From assembly GCA_030267565.1 (NCBI GenBank), contig BRXU01000010.1, forward strand, positions 988,501 through 1,052,500: a stretch of DNA of 64,000 bases, in the 5' to 3' direction. Position numbers and translations under genes: made by a program. This DNA comes from Pleodorina starrii (Eukaryota > Chlorophyta > Chlorophyceae > Chlamydomonadales > Volvocaceae). The first letter of the stretch is position 1. Every line of letters starts with the position of its first letter. Shown piece by piece: positions 34,568-46,900 of this stretch. Below the pieces are notes generated by a model that saw nothing but the letters and a program-made list of their open reading frames with translations, was not told the DNA's origin and did not search any database.

Positions 34568-37500
34568 GCCCCCGCCGCGGCGCGGCGCAACTTGCTTGCC
34601 CGCACGCTCAGCGTCTGCCCAGGCGGGGCTCCCCTCTCCTCCCCCCAGCTCGCGCACGCGCTGTCCCACCACCCAGATCCTCGTCATCTCACCCCACCCG
34701 CAGCCGCCACCGCCGCCTCTGCCCCCCCGGCCTATACGTGGATAAGCCCCCCACCTTACACACACACACTCCTCCGCTCGTCTTTGATATCTTCCCTCCC
34801 TCCCCTCCCCTCCCCTCCCCTCCCCTCCCCTCCCCTCCCCTCCCCTCCCCTCCCCTCCCCTCCCCTCCCCTCCCCTCCCCTCCCCTCCCCTCCCCTCCCC
34901 TCCCCTCCCCTCCCCTCCCCTCCCCTTCCCCCCGGGATGCGCTGTCTTTCCCGCCACCTCGGTGCCCTGCCCTGCCCTACCCTGCTGTTGCGCGGCGGGC
35001 CCTCAGGCAAGGGCAGCGCCCGGGATATCACGGAGGCGCGGGAGCGGAGGGCGGAGGTACTCGAGGTGAGCGGGGTAGGAGGGCAGGGAGGCGGCGAACA
35101 GAAGGAGAAACCGGGGGGGAGGTGCCACTGTTTTGGGGGGGGGCAGTGCGAGAGATAGGTTGCGGCAGAGCGGAGGGGGGCTGGGGGCGGCCCAAGTGGG
35201 GTAGGATGGGGGTGAGGAGGCGGAGCCAGCGAGCAGCTGCCGATACGGACGTGCCGTCTGGTTTGCCGTCTGGTTTCGGAGTGGCCTGGGTTCGAGCGGC
35301 GTAGGGCGGGAGGATGTCGTGGGGCCGCAAGAAGTGTGTGCGCCACGGCGCTTACTCCGAGGGTGCGTGCGTGTCCTCCTCCTCCGCCGCCGCCGCGCAT
35401 GCTTCTCATGCTTCTCAGGCCCTCTTGCCGCTGGTCCTGGCTGTCGGGGCTGTCGGGGCTGGTGTGGGGCTGGGGCTGGTGATGGGGATGGAAGCAGTTT
35501 GTGTCAAACCCACGAGCAGTACAACAATGAAGGGTGTGTGTGTGTATGCGTGTGCGTGCGTGTGTGTATGTGGTACCCCTCAGGCCACCCGGGAGAACGA
35601 CCGGGAGCGGGAGCGGTACAAGAGTGAGATCACGGCCAACGAAATGGCGCGGAAGGACATCCAGGCGCGAGTCCAGGTGGGGCGGTGGGGGTGGTGAGGG
35701 GTAATTAGAACGGCCCGGGGCGAGGGAACGCAACGCAGTGACCTGGGATATTACCTGAAGATTACCTGATATCTCCAGCAGAAATAAAACGAGCGCGTAG
35801 GGGGGGGGGTAAGTGGGGTAGTGGGGGAAGAAGAGGTGTCTGGGCTGGTCTACATTTCTTGTTTGGGCCTGTTGCCAAGCGATTGGCAGGCAGTTACTAA
35901 TGAAGAGACACCACACCACACCACACCGGGTTTTGGTGGGGGTGGGGCTTCCCCGCAGCTGTCCTGGCCTCCTGGAGGGCTCTACACGGCACCACACAGG
36001 CACCGGCACACGGGGCAGGGTTTATGGGAGCCCGACCGGGGGTCCCGGGGGCCCCCTGCGACCTGCTCCCCAGGGCGCCCGTCGCCTGTCCATGCGGCTT
36101 CCTCTCCGCCTGCCTGTGGTTGCCGTCGCTCCGGAACCTCCCCCGGCCCTGATCCCCTCGCCCCTCGCCTGCTCCTGTTCTCCCCCTCCCCCCGAATCCC
36201 TTGCTGCCCCCCGCTGCCCCCCCCCCCCCTTTCCCCCGCTGCCCCCCGCTGCCCCCAGGCAATCGTGGACTCGAACCAGTCCGCCGCCTTCCTCAACCTG
36301 CTCTCAACCTTCCGGTTGCAGGTGGGGTGGGTTGGTGGGGTGGGTGGGCGGATGAATGGGTGGGGCGGATGGGTGGCGTGGGGCGGGGTTGGGGGGCTTG
36401 CAGCAGCCGTCAGGGGGATCAATGCACATGCACACGCACATGCCGTGCAGCAGCAGCATCAGCCGGTGTTGACCCAGTTGGGTCCGACAACGTAGGGTAG
36501 GTTTTAGGGCTGGAAAGCGGGCCCCTTCCACTCCACTCCACTCCACTCCGCGCAATGTCGATGTCGGTGTCGATGTCCCGATGTGCTTCCGTCGCTCGCC
36601 GTTGGCAGCTGGCTGGCTGGCTGGCTGGCTGGCTGGCGGCCCCCTAACTTCACCCCCCTTGATGCCTCCCGTCAGCGTATTGCCTCTTCGGGCTGTCCGA
36701 CCCTTCCCCTCCCTGCCTGCCTCCCTCCCCTCCTTCCCGTTGGGGAAGCACTTCACGTTCACGGGCACCGGCCTATCCGTTGTGACTCCCCCACCCCCTC
36801 TCCCCGCCACCTCCGCTGCGGTATCTTCTTTATTTCCCCAACTCCCTCCCCCCCCACCCCGCCAACCTCTTTCACCCACCCCCCCACCCCCCCACCCCCC
36901 CCCCAGGCCCTGCACCTTCAGGAGCTCAAATTCCAAATGGCAGTGCGGGATCAGATCATTGGCGAGCAGCGACAGGTGGGGGGGGAGGGGGGGGCGCCGG
37001 GGTTGGAGGTGGGAGGGGGCAGGCAGGAGGGCAGGCAGGGGGATGGGCAGGCGGCAGGGCGGGTAGGCAGGCAGGGCAGCTCCGCGCGAGTTCATGTGTG
37101 CGCGTGTGTGTTTCGGAGGGCCCGGGTGGCGGGTGGCGCATTTTGGGGGTGCTCCGGCGAGGTGCGGGTGCGGGTGCGGGTGCGGGTGCGGGTGTCCACC
37201 CCGGGGGCGGCAGCCGTGGGTGATTGCGCGGGAAGGGAGGAGCGCCCATGGAGGGTTATCCTCACTCGCTCGCTCACTCACTCACCCGCTGCGCTGCGCT
37301 GCGCTGCGCTGACTCTCTCATTGCCAGTTACCACCCCCATCCGCCTCCTGGCCTGCCCCCCCGGGGGACGCTGCTCGGCACCGCCCATGCCCCACCAGCC
37401 CTTGTCGTGCGTCCTACGGGCCCTTTCCCTGTCATGATGGCAACACCGCTTTAACGGGTACCCACCCACCCCTTCAGGTGATCGGCAACCTGTGGAAGAT

Positions 37501-40500
37501 CATCGACAAATCGGGACTACCGCGGGAAAAGTGGGTGGTCCGGTGCGCGCCTTGGGGGGGGGCTCAAAGGGGGGGCTCAGGGGGTGTCGACGACAGCCAA
37601 CCGCGGGTGGGTGGGTGGGTGGCGTGGAGATGTGGGCGAGGCGGGGGTGTGCGAGGCCGGGTGGGGCGGACGGCCGATAGGCCCTCCCCCTCCCCTCCTC
37701 CGACAGGGCCTCCTCCCCACACACGGGGCTTCGGGCCTATCCCTGGATACCCCTTCTTCCCCCCCCCCCACACCCTTCAGAAGGGCCCTGCCCCATGTCT
37801 ATGTCTTCCTCACATCTGCCCGCTCACCGTGCCTCGGTTGCTGCTGCTGTTACGTGATACCGCTGCCGCTGTTGTTTCCCGCCGCCGCATGTCATGTCAT
37901 GTCGTACCGTGTCGTACCGTGTCCACGTCAGGGTGATGGCGGTGGCCAAGGCCGAGGGCATCATCATGGACGGGCTCCAGGGGGGGGACAGAGGGCCCCC
38001 CACGGTGGGAGTGGTGCCGCTGTCGGAGGCACTCAAGGCGAGTAACGGATACGGATGCGGGCGGGAGTGGCGGCAGGGCGTCGTACCGCTAGTAGGGGCG
38101 GCAGTATCGGACCGTACTGAGTACAGTACCATACCGGTAGTGGGGGCGGCAGCGCATCCGGCTGGCGGCGGGATGTGGCGGGGCAGCCCCCTCTCCCTCC
38201 ATCGCCGCCCCGCCCCCATCGTATCGTTGGCAGGCGGGCGGGCGGGCGGGTGGGTGCAACGGGTCCATCTAAGGCCAATGACGTCACTCTCGCGACCCCC
38301 CTCCTGGTGGCTGTCCCTCTTCCCCCTCCCCTCTCCCCCTCCTTCTTCCTCCCTCTCCCCCCTCGTCCCCTGAAGCCTGAAGCCCGGGACGATGTGGCTC
38401 CGATGCATTCTTTCCCCACCGACACAATACCGGTACAACACCCCGCGCCCTATTCACGCCTTCCCCCTCCCTTCCGTGTGTCCCACTGCTCCTGCTGCTG
38501 CTTCTGCTGCCTCTGCCGCTGCTGGTGCCCGTCCTCAGGCTGTGAAGGAGGAGATGGGTATCCCCGACCTGCGTGTTACTCCGGAGCTGGGGCCAGCACC
38601 CGGGGGGGTGGGCAAGAGGGCCAGCGAGCGGCAACTGAGGTGAGCAGGAGGGGGAGGGAGGGGCGGGGAGCGGGGAGAGAGGGCGGGAGGGCGGGGGGAT
38701 GGGAGCGAGAGCTTTGGGGCGGGGGAGTGTCCCGGGCGGGGGGAAATGAGGGGTTGGGCGACCTGGCAGCCCAGCCAACCGACCAGGGGGGGGGGCTTGA
38801 GACAGTGAGCCAGCCCGGGATGAGGGGCCTCGCCCCCTCTGCCGCCGCCGCCGCCGCCGCCGCAACAACAGTTCGGAAACAGCGCCGGCAACAGCGTCTC
38901 TCTCCCCTCTCCCCCTGCGCGTCTCCTGCTCCCCTCCACGCTCTCCCCCACCCCCACCCTCACCCCCAGGTACCGCGCCTGGCCCGCCTCCTCGCCCTCC
39001 GTCATCGGCCTCCCCGCCGGCGACGCCAGGTCCGCCTCCGCCGACGCCTCGCCGTACGGCACCGACGATGACGGCATCGCTTGCTCCGACGAGGACCGCA
39101 ACTCGGTGCGATCCGACAAATCGCCGCTGAGGGGTCGCAGCGCCGTCGGCGTAGCGCTCCACCGGCCCAGTCTGGGGCACCAAACCTCGATCCTGGTGGG
39201 GGCGGGGTCGGCGGCGGCGGCGGCGGCAGGGGCGGGCGCGGCGGCGGCGGCGGCGGCGGCGGAGCACCCGCGGGGGCAGCAGCACGTGCATATTGCGCGG
39301 GAGGCGAGCAGTCTGGGGGAGGATGTGCCGACGTCGACGGCGCCGGGGGCGGCGGCGCTGGCGTCGGCGCCGTCGGTACGGCGGCTCAGCGGCGTGGCGT
39401 CGAGCAAGGGGCACAGCTTCAGCGGCGCCGCCGCCGGCGCGGTGTCGGGGAAGCACGGCGGCGGCGGGGGCGGCGGAGGCGCGGGGGGGAGCTTGTCTGG
39501 GGCGGCGGCGACGGCGGCGGCGGCGGGGGGCGGCTCGACGTCGGTGTCGACGTCTGGGTCGGTGGGCCCGGCGGGGGGCGTGGGCAGGCGGCGAATACCC
39601 GGTGAGTGAGTGAAAGGGGGGCGGGAGAAGTGTTTGTAGGGTGGCGCGCTGGGACTTCGCCCTGCGTGTGTGTATGGTTCCGTGCCTGCACCCCTTTCTG
39701 TATCCTTTTACGTATCTGTGCGTATATCTGTACGCATGCCTGCTCTTGTTGTGTACCTCTTATGTCTGCACCCGTTGACTGCTGTATCTGTACGTGTGTG
39801 ATGTCGACATCGGTGCGCGGCGGACTCCCGTTGACGCACTCTGCGGCGGCAGTCGGTTGGGGCGGTCGGTGGCTGGGTGCGGCCACCAGGACCGGACGGA
39901 CAGGCGAAAACACCCCAGCCAGCCAGCCTGCCAGTCAGCTTGCTAGTTTGAACTAACCTTCTCTCTCTCTCTCCCTCTCTCTCACACACGCCCATCCCTC
40001 CCCTCCCTCTCCTCCGCAGGTGCCCCCCTGAGTGCCAAGCGCTCCGAGCTCCCCCCCGGCCCCCTGGTGGCCCTCCCCCAGCCCAGCCGCATGGAGCACA
40101 TCAAGTCGGGGCGGAGGGCGGGACAGCACCGAACCAAGCCGCCAAGCGAACTGGGGGACCTAGCAACAGCCCCCAGCTACGACCCAGCCACGGCCGCCAG
40201 CGCCGCCGCCGCCGCCGCAGTCGCCGCCGCCAGCGCCGCCGCGTCGCGCGGGCCCTCCCGCGGCAACGGTAATAACAGTAGCAACGGTCACAACGTTGGA
40301 CGAACGTCGGACACTGGCGGCCAGCGACTGAGCAACGTCGGCTCCACGAGTAGCGTGGGGCTAGGAGGAGGGGAGGGTGGCGGCGGGGGTGGGGGTGGGG
40401 GTGGGCACGGGCGGCGGCGGCACACGGTGGCGCATGAAGGCGGCGGCGGCGGCGGGGGTGGTGGTGGTGGCGGCGGCGGTGGTGGCGGCGCCAACGGCTT

Positions 40501-41340
40501 CGGAAGTCCATTCAGCTCGGTGCTGGCTCCGGAGGCGTCTTCGGCGCTTGAGAACTCGGACGAGGGGTTCGAGGGCCTGGCGGTGAGTGGCCGCGGGGAG
40601 GCGAGCGAGGGAGGAAGGAGGTGGCGGGGGCCTTTTGGGGGGAGGGAGGGGGATGTATCAGTGCGATGCGAAAGTGGTACTTGTTGACAGCCGCCGGGCA
40701 CCAAGGAGGGGACCAAAGCAAACCATGCGGCCCGCTTGTTACGCAGCCTTAAGAGATCCAGGTTAGGTACAAGAGTAGAGTGGCTGTAGTAGGGAGTGCC
40801 ACCTGGCTCCACCTGGCTCCTGCAGCCCCTGTCGCTCCCCTCAGCGCTCCCCATGCGCCCCGCCCCCCCCCCCCCGATGCCCATACCCATACGGCATTCA
40901 AGCCATCCTGGATCCTGGATCCTGCGCAGTCGGACTCCGTTCTTTTTCACCTCACCTCACCACACCCCCATCAGCTCGCGAGCCGTGCATGCTTTACCTC
41001 CTTCACCCCCTTCACCCCCTTCACCCCCTTCACCCCCTTCACCCCCTTCACCCCCTTCACCCCCCCCCTTGCTTCCCCCCCTCCCCAACCTGCTGCGCAG
41101 CACCCCCCCTCCACGGACGTCTCCCGCTCTCTGGCCACCCGCTCCGAATCCATCAGCCTCATTATGCAGCAACACCAGCAGCCGCTCAACGAGCGACTGG
41201 CCCGACTCAAGGGCCGACTGGCCAGCGCGGCAGCAATCGCAGCGCTGCCGCTGCCGGGGGAGGGAGCCCCCGCCTCGCCGCAGCCGCAACCGCAGCCGGT
41301 GCTGGCGGGGGGCGCGTCGTCGTCGGCGGCGAAGCGGTGA
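25794..41340 (+). CDS. Kinesin-8 family motor protein (23 exons, about 1132 residues)
   Basis: Kinesin-8 motors walk to microtubule plus ends and limit microtubule length. Exons: 25794-25850, 26567-26716, 28444-28515, 29180-29261, 29991-30050, 30357-30460, 30970-31089, 31396-31473, 31877-31921, 32260-32481, 32885-33096, 33393-33482, 33983-34110, 35007-35065, 35584-35676, 36259-36321, 36907-36975, 37478-37530, 37932-38037, 38539-38639, 38970-39601, 40020-40582, 41101-41340. All phases agree; every intron is GT-AG except intron 19 (GC-AG). The N-terminal motor has P-loop GATGSGKT (about residues 123-130), switch I SSRSHA (236-241) and switch II DLAGSE (268-273). Kinesin-8 assignment rests on [23 protein letters not shown] and the neck (YADRAKEIK, then [13 protein letters not shown]). 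A coiled-coil region follows, then a long Ala/Gly/Ser-rich, probably disordered tail. Intron 2 is 1.7 kb. Confidence 0.92.
26717..28443. other. Kinesin-8 intron 2 (1.7 kb)
   Basis: The longest intron of the gene. It is extremely GC-rich, and both strands contain long open frames of Pro/Arg/Gly-rich composition that I treat as chance. It ends with a copy of dispersed repeat R1 (about 28366-28394) and a poly-C tract just before exon 3. Confidence 0.7.
34434..34567. repeat. (CTC)n and (CCCGAC)n simple repeats in kinesin intron 13
   Basis: A run of CTC/TCC triplets at about 34434-34470 is followed by a CCCCGA hexamer array at about 34530-34567. Both are short perfect arrays inside the intron. 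Confidence 0.8.
34796..34926. repeat. Perfect (TCCCC)n array, about 25 copies
   Basis: An uninterrupted pentanucleotide array spans 34801-34920 with flanking variant units, in kinesin intron 13. The minus strand reads GGGGA repeated and is therefore strongly G-quadruplex-prone. Confidence 0.95.
35709..35775 (+). repeat. Dispersed repeat R3, copy 2
   Basis: It matches 23827-23890 over about 60 bases and lies in kinesin intron 15. Confidence 0.7.
40995..41072. repeat. (TTCACCCCC)n 9-bp tandem repeat
   Basis: About eight copies of a pyrimidine-rich 9-mer lie just upstream of the acceptor of the last kinesin exon (41101), so it doubles as an expanded polypyrimidine tract. Confidence 0.9.
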
Positions 41341-43954
41341 GGCCGGTGCCGCCGGGCCAGGGGCGGAGGCGGCAGCAGCAGCAGCGGCAGCAGTACCAGC
41401 GGCGGCAGCGGCGGCGGTGGTAGCTAGGTAGATGGTTTTGTTGGGGCCGCTGCGAATGTGTGCTTAGACGGTGGGGGCTGCGAGAAGCGGTGCGGTGCGA
41501 CGCGGCTCAACGTCTGTCACCCACCCTGTACCAGCTGCCGCGGGCGGTGGCTGCCAGCCCAGCAGCTTTGGGCTTTGGGCCGCACGGCGTCGGGGTTGCG
41601 CAACAGGGGGGCGGATGGCGGGCGGGGCTTATGCCGCGGCCTGGAGGCCGGCTGAGGAGGGGAGCGGGCTCTCGCTGCCGGTTCCTTTTAACTAGGGCGT
41701 AACTACTTCAGGTATTCATCCTATTTATTTAACCCCCTCCCCCTGCCCCCTGAGGGCGGGTTTAGGTTTATAGGTTCGCGCTGGTGCGTTGTCTTGTCCT
41801 CTGGAGGGAAGCGCCCCAGCAGGGGGTGGTGGGTGGGTGGGTGGTTGAATGAAAGAGAAGAGAAGCGAGACAGCCCGCTCGAGGTTGGGCGGTCGGGCGC
41901 GTAGGCAGGCAGGCGGCTGTGGTTGTGGTGGGGCAAAGAGCCGCCGCTGCTGATCCGGACGGGTGCAGCGGGGCGAAGAGGCGGCGCGGATGGCGAAGCC
42001 TCCTGCGTCGTCCTCCTTGGTGATCATTCCCTCCCGTGGCGGCCGGCAGAGGCACCATCACCACCGCGGGGAGGGGGGTTTATCCACGGGGGTACAGGCC
42101 GGTGCCCGTGGACCCTCGGCGTGTGTGTTCGTGACGGCGCGCGCGCGTGTGTGCGTGCGTGCGAGTGCGCGTGCATTACATACTCTCTAGGCGAACCGCA
42201 TGCCTGGCGTCTGTGTGTTTGTGTGTGCTTTGCAAAGGGGCGGGTGGGTGGGTGGGGGGGGGGTGGGGGGGGGTTGGGTGGGTGGGGGGGGGGGGGGGGT
42301 TGGGTGGGTGGGGGGGGGGGGGGGTTAACAGTGTCCCCGGGGGAGCGCCGCTCGTACAGAATGGCGGAAGAGAATGTGGCCCCCCAAGAGGTCGTTTGGT
42401 AGCTTCTTATGTCTTTGATCACTATGTCTGTCTTTGACTCCTCGACGCATACCAGTTACCAGTTACCAGTTACCGCATACTAGACCTGACCGTCCCGGCG
42501 GCCCGAGGGTTGGGAGCGCGACCAGCCCCGCCCCGCCCCGCCCCGCCCCGCCCAGTCCTGGCCTCCTGCGGGGCGTAGAGCCTGTGGTGCCGGATGCGGC
42601 CGCCGCACAGCTTGTGCCGCACGGCGTGTCTCTCGCTCTCCCTCTCCGTATCGGGCGTTGGGGTACCGGCAGTCGACGCCTCTTTCTTTTCTGCACACTC
42701 CGATTTGCCTTTCGACTCCGCCGCCCAGGCTGTGCCGGCCCGGCCGCCGGGGGTCTCGCGTCGCGGCGCCTGCGGCTGGGGCTGGGGCTGGGTTCGCTGG
42801 CCGCGACGGGCCCCGGGCCCCCCCCCCTACCCCCGAGTTACACCGGCAGCGGCACAACTCCATCCCCATCCCGCAGATTGACCGCCTGCAGGGTCCGTCT
42901 GTGCAGGACGTCTCCCACGTCTTTTTAACGGTGGCGCCGCTGGGGAGGGGCTGTTGGAACCTGCGCTTCTGAGGCGGGCTAGTGCGCGGCTTACAGGGGG
43001 TGTGGCCGGCGTGGGGCGCGTTGGCGCCCGGGAAGGGGGGCCGACCGGGTGGGGTTTTGAAAGCACATAATGTGGTGTCGTGCCGCGCGTGCATACGGCA
43101 TGCTGCTGTGCATGTTGCATTTTTTTGGTTCTTCCAGCTGTTGTGGGGGCACCGGCACCGGCAAACTCCAGAGTCCATTGAGCGGCCGGTGCAGGCCAGC
43201 GGGGCGAGGAGACTCGTGCGAACAGTCCCACCCTGGGCTTCGTGCCCATGGCTTACGAGGCGAGTGCGGCTGCCGTGATTATTGGTGTATGAGGGAAGGG
43301 GGGCGGGACGGCTGGTTGTGCGCCCCGCCCTGAAGTCGGAAAGAGGGAGGCGGCGGCCGGGCTGACTGACTGACGATGCTGACTGCTGGGTGGGGACTGA
43401 AATGGTAGGCACGAGCGGGACGGCCAGGGAGCGTGAGCCCTGTGGTTCCTCCGGCGGTGGAGGCGTGGTGGAGTGCGGGTTGGCGGCCCCTGGGGCGGAG
43501 AGCTGCCAGAGGGGGGGGGGTTGTCATGGCGTTAGGGAGGGAGGGAGGGCGTCTTGAGTGCGGAGTCCCGGGACCCAGCTTGTCTTAGGTGGACTTGTGG
43601 TGGTGAGTGGCTTGGATATTACCCTTATCATGTGGGAACTTTTTTTATGGGAGCGCGCGCACGGGCATTTGCATGCAGGATGCGAAGCCTACGTTTCGCG
43701 TCGTTTCATCTCGAGCGCCTCGAGACACCTAGCCCTAGTTTCTTCCTACCTCGCATGCTGCACCTACACGAAGCAAAGCATTCCCTTGTAACCCCTTTGC
43801 CTTATTTTACCTCACCGGCTCACGCGTTCCTCCTGTCAGCAGCGTTCAGTAGCGACGACTTGGTCGAAGTCATACAGCGATGCCGACCAGAGCAACTTGA
43901 GACTCAGTCGTTGATCGTTGTAAACTTTGATGTTCATAACTTTGACAAATTAGG
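41341..43954. other. Spacer between kinesin-8 and D2HGDH
   Basis: It contains the kinesin 3' untranslated region (end not located), an R1 copy at 42078-42112, (TG)n-like sequence near 42120-42170, and long G tracts at 42240-42325. Frames of up to about 300 codons occur but show no motif and strongly skewed composition. I see no gene. Confidence 0.5.
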
Positions 43955-46900
43955 ATGCTTGCACGTATTGGTCGCGCAACTTGCGTGTCCGCATCCCAAC
44001 GGTTCTTGCACGTCGCCGTCGAGCGGAATGCAGCCTTCGGCCAAATATCGGAGAAGGACGTCGCGTTCTTCGAGCAGCTACTTGGCGCGGGCGGGGTCGT
44101 GACCGACCCAGACGCGCTCGAGCCGTTCAACCGGTGAGCCAGGCAGCACAAGCGATGGCAGCGATGGCAGCGCAGGAGGGGCGGGGAGGGGGGCGGGGGA
44201 AGAGCCTTGCCCGCTGGGGCGCGGGGATTTCAGGGTGACGGGTGCTCACGCGCACATGCTGGCTGGCGTGCAGGGACTGGCAGAAAAAGTACGTGGGAAA
44301 CACGAAGGTGGCGCTGCGCCCGCGGACCACAGAGCAGGTACGGCACCGGGATGAGTTGACTGAGGCGCTGCCTGAGACCTGAGTATGCAAGAGGGGTGAG
44401 GAGCTGTGGGGAGGCCCCTACAGGAGTCCCCGCTCCTCCACCGTCCACCCTCCCAACCAACCAGGTGCACGTACGGTAGGCTGCGTGGAGTTCGGGAGGT
44501 TGCTGCCGTACACCAAGCAGTCAATGCATTCAGGATTCAGCCAGTCAACCCACCCAACATGAGAACGTGGATCACCCCCCGCGATCCCTCCTTCGACGCC
44601 TGTTGCAATTGGCTATTGGCTCCTCGCTTCCAGGTTTCGGAGCTGCTCCGCTACTGCTACTCCCGGCGGCTGGCGGTGGTGCCCCAGGGCGGTAACACGG
44701 GTCTGGTGGGGGGCAGTGTGCCGGTGTTTGACGAGGTGGTGGTCAGTACGGCAGCCATGAACCGGGTGCTGGAGTTCGACGAGGTACGGTATGGAGGCCT
44801 TATGACGGGGGCTTGCTTGGGACCTTATGGGGCCTTACGGGGCCTTATGGGGGCCCCCACCGGGTGGCGGGCCTGCGCAGGGCTGCCCGGGTGGCTGGGG
44901 TGACACGATTGGAGCGTCCGGGGGGCGGGGGCAGCGTCCTCCCTTCCTGCCCTCCCCCCCTTGCCGGTGCACGGCTACAAACCCGAAACGCCAGCTGGGG
45001 CTGGAACTGGGGCTGTGGGAAGGGGCTGGGGGAGGAGTGGAATGACGTGGGCCGAGCTGTACGCGGACAGACCGAGCCGCCAGCCTTCCGGGATCGGCAC
45101 CAGGTTCCTCCTCGGGGGGGGGGTACCCCACGCTCCTCCCTTCCCCTCCCTGCCTCCTTACCCCACAGCACCCCACCCGCCCCCACCCGTTCCTTCGCTG
45201 CGGTAGCTTCTTTTTTACCACCCCACCACCCCACCCGCCCCCACCCGCCCCCACCCTCCAGGTCTCCGGCACGCTTGTGGCGCAGGCGGGTGCGGTGCTG
45301 CAGTCGCTGGACGAGTACGCGGGGCAGCGGGGCTTCATGATGCCGCTGGATCTGGGTGGGTGGGTGGGGGGCTGGCTGGGGGGCGGGGTGGATGGGTGGA
45401 TGGCGGACTGGATGTCGGGCTCGGGTCGGAAGGTGCACCGTAAGGCTGGGTTGCAATGGTTGCACCCCGGGGTGGCGGGCTGGCTGGGTGGCGGGCTGGC
45501 TGGGTGGCGGGCTGGCTGGGTGGCGGGCTGGCTGGGTGGCGGGCTGGCTGGGTGGCGGGGGGCTGGGTGGAAGCCTGCATGGGCGAGCGGATGTGTGAGG
45601 GGATGGGTGGGTGGAGAGTGGAGGGTGCGTGCGTGCGTGCGTGCGTGTACTGGGTGGGCGCTGGGTGGGCTTGTTCGCCTTCGCCTCGGTGGGTGCATGC
45701 TTCGCTCCGGGGCAACCCCTCGCGCGGTGAGGGCTGGGGGGGTGGCCTGGAGGTGCGTGCTGCGCTGGCGCTGGGTGGAGACGGCTGCGGCTGCTTTGTC
45801 CAGCTGGGTGAGGTAGGGTGACCGCGTTACTGCGTTGCTGCACGGCCGGCCCGCACAGCGGGGCGGTGCTAGCGCGTCGCCATTTCGCTTGACGACGACG
45901 ACGACGACGACATACTGATCCATACCGCAACACACCCTGCCACGGGCCTCCGCGCCCGCCGGGCCCGGGCCTGGCAGCGCGCTAGTCGCACCCCACCCCA
46001 CCCTGACCCGCCCCCCAGTCTCCGTCTCCGCTGCGGTATTTTTTTTGTCCCCCCCCCCCCCATCACGTCGCCGCCTGCCGCTGCCCCTGCCACCCACCCA
46101 CCCACCCACCCACCCACCCACCCACCCACCCACCCACCCACCCACCCACCCACCCACCCACCCACCCACCCACCCACCCACCCACCCACCCACCCACCCA
46201 CCCACCCACCCACCCACCCACCCACCCACCCACCCACCCACCCACCCACCCACCCACCCACCCACCCACCCACCCCCATCCTGGGTTCAGGCGCCAAGGG
46301 CAGCTGCCACATCGGCGGCAATGTGTCCACCAACGCGGGCGGCCTGAGGCTGGTGCGGTACGGCTCCCTGCACGGCAGTGTGCTGGGGCTGCAAGTGGTG
46401 CTGCCCCAGCCGCTGGCCGGTGCGGCCGGTGCGGGAAGTGGTGGTGGTGGTGGTGGTGGCGACGGTCGGGTGCTGGATCTGCTTCGGACACTGCGGAAGG
46501 ACAACACGGGCTACGACCTGAAGCAGCTCTTTATCGGGGCTGAAGGCACCCTGGGTGGGTGGGTGGCTGGGGGGGTGGAGGGTGGGTGTGACAGGGCACG
46601 GTGTTTTGGTGCGGGCGGGTGCGCAAGGGGGGCAAGAGCGGATCGGCGGGTGGTGCGCGGGCTTGCGTTGCGGGCGGGTGAGCGGGTGGGTGGGTGGCAA
46701 GATAAAACGACACCGCAGCCAAGGGACGTATGGGTGGCTGGGGTGGCTGGGGGTGCTGCTGTTGCGGAAGCAGCCCTGCGATTGCGACTGCGACGGAAAC
46801 CGGCATGCCATCTTACCATGGCAGCGCTTCTGAGTTCTGACCGACATGTCGTAATTACCCCACCACCACCACCCCGCAGGCATCATCACCGCCGTCGCCA

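Noticed and set aside
34756..36009. 417-codon minus-strand frame
   Set aside because: It reads through the (TCCCC)n array and antisense to kinesin exons 14 and 15; it is composition-driven.
38284..39456. 390-codon minus-strand frame
   Set aside because: It is antisense to kinesin tail exons 20 and 21. The plus-strand frame continues a phased kinesin model.
42480..43412. 310-codon minus-strand frame downstream of the kinesin gene
   Set aside because: Cys/Arg/Pro-rich with no recognisable motif or conserved neighbour; treated as chance.
44835..46265. 476-codon open frame on the minus strand, with Gly-Trp-Val-Gly repeats
   Set aside because: It is the antisense of the (CCCA)n array and of D2HGDH exon 4. 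The repetitive peptide is produced by the microsatellite.
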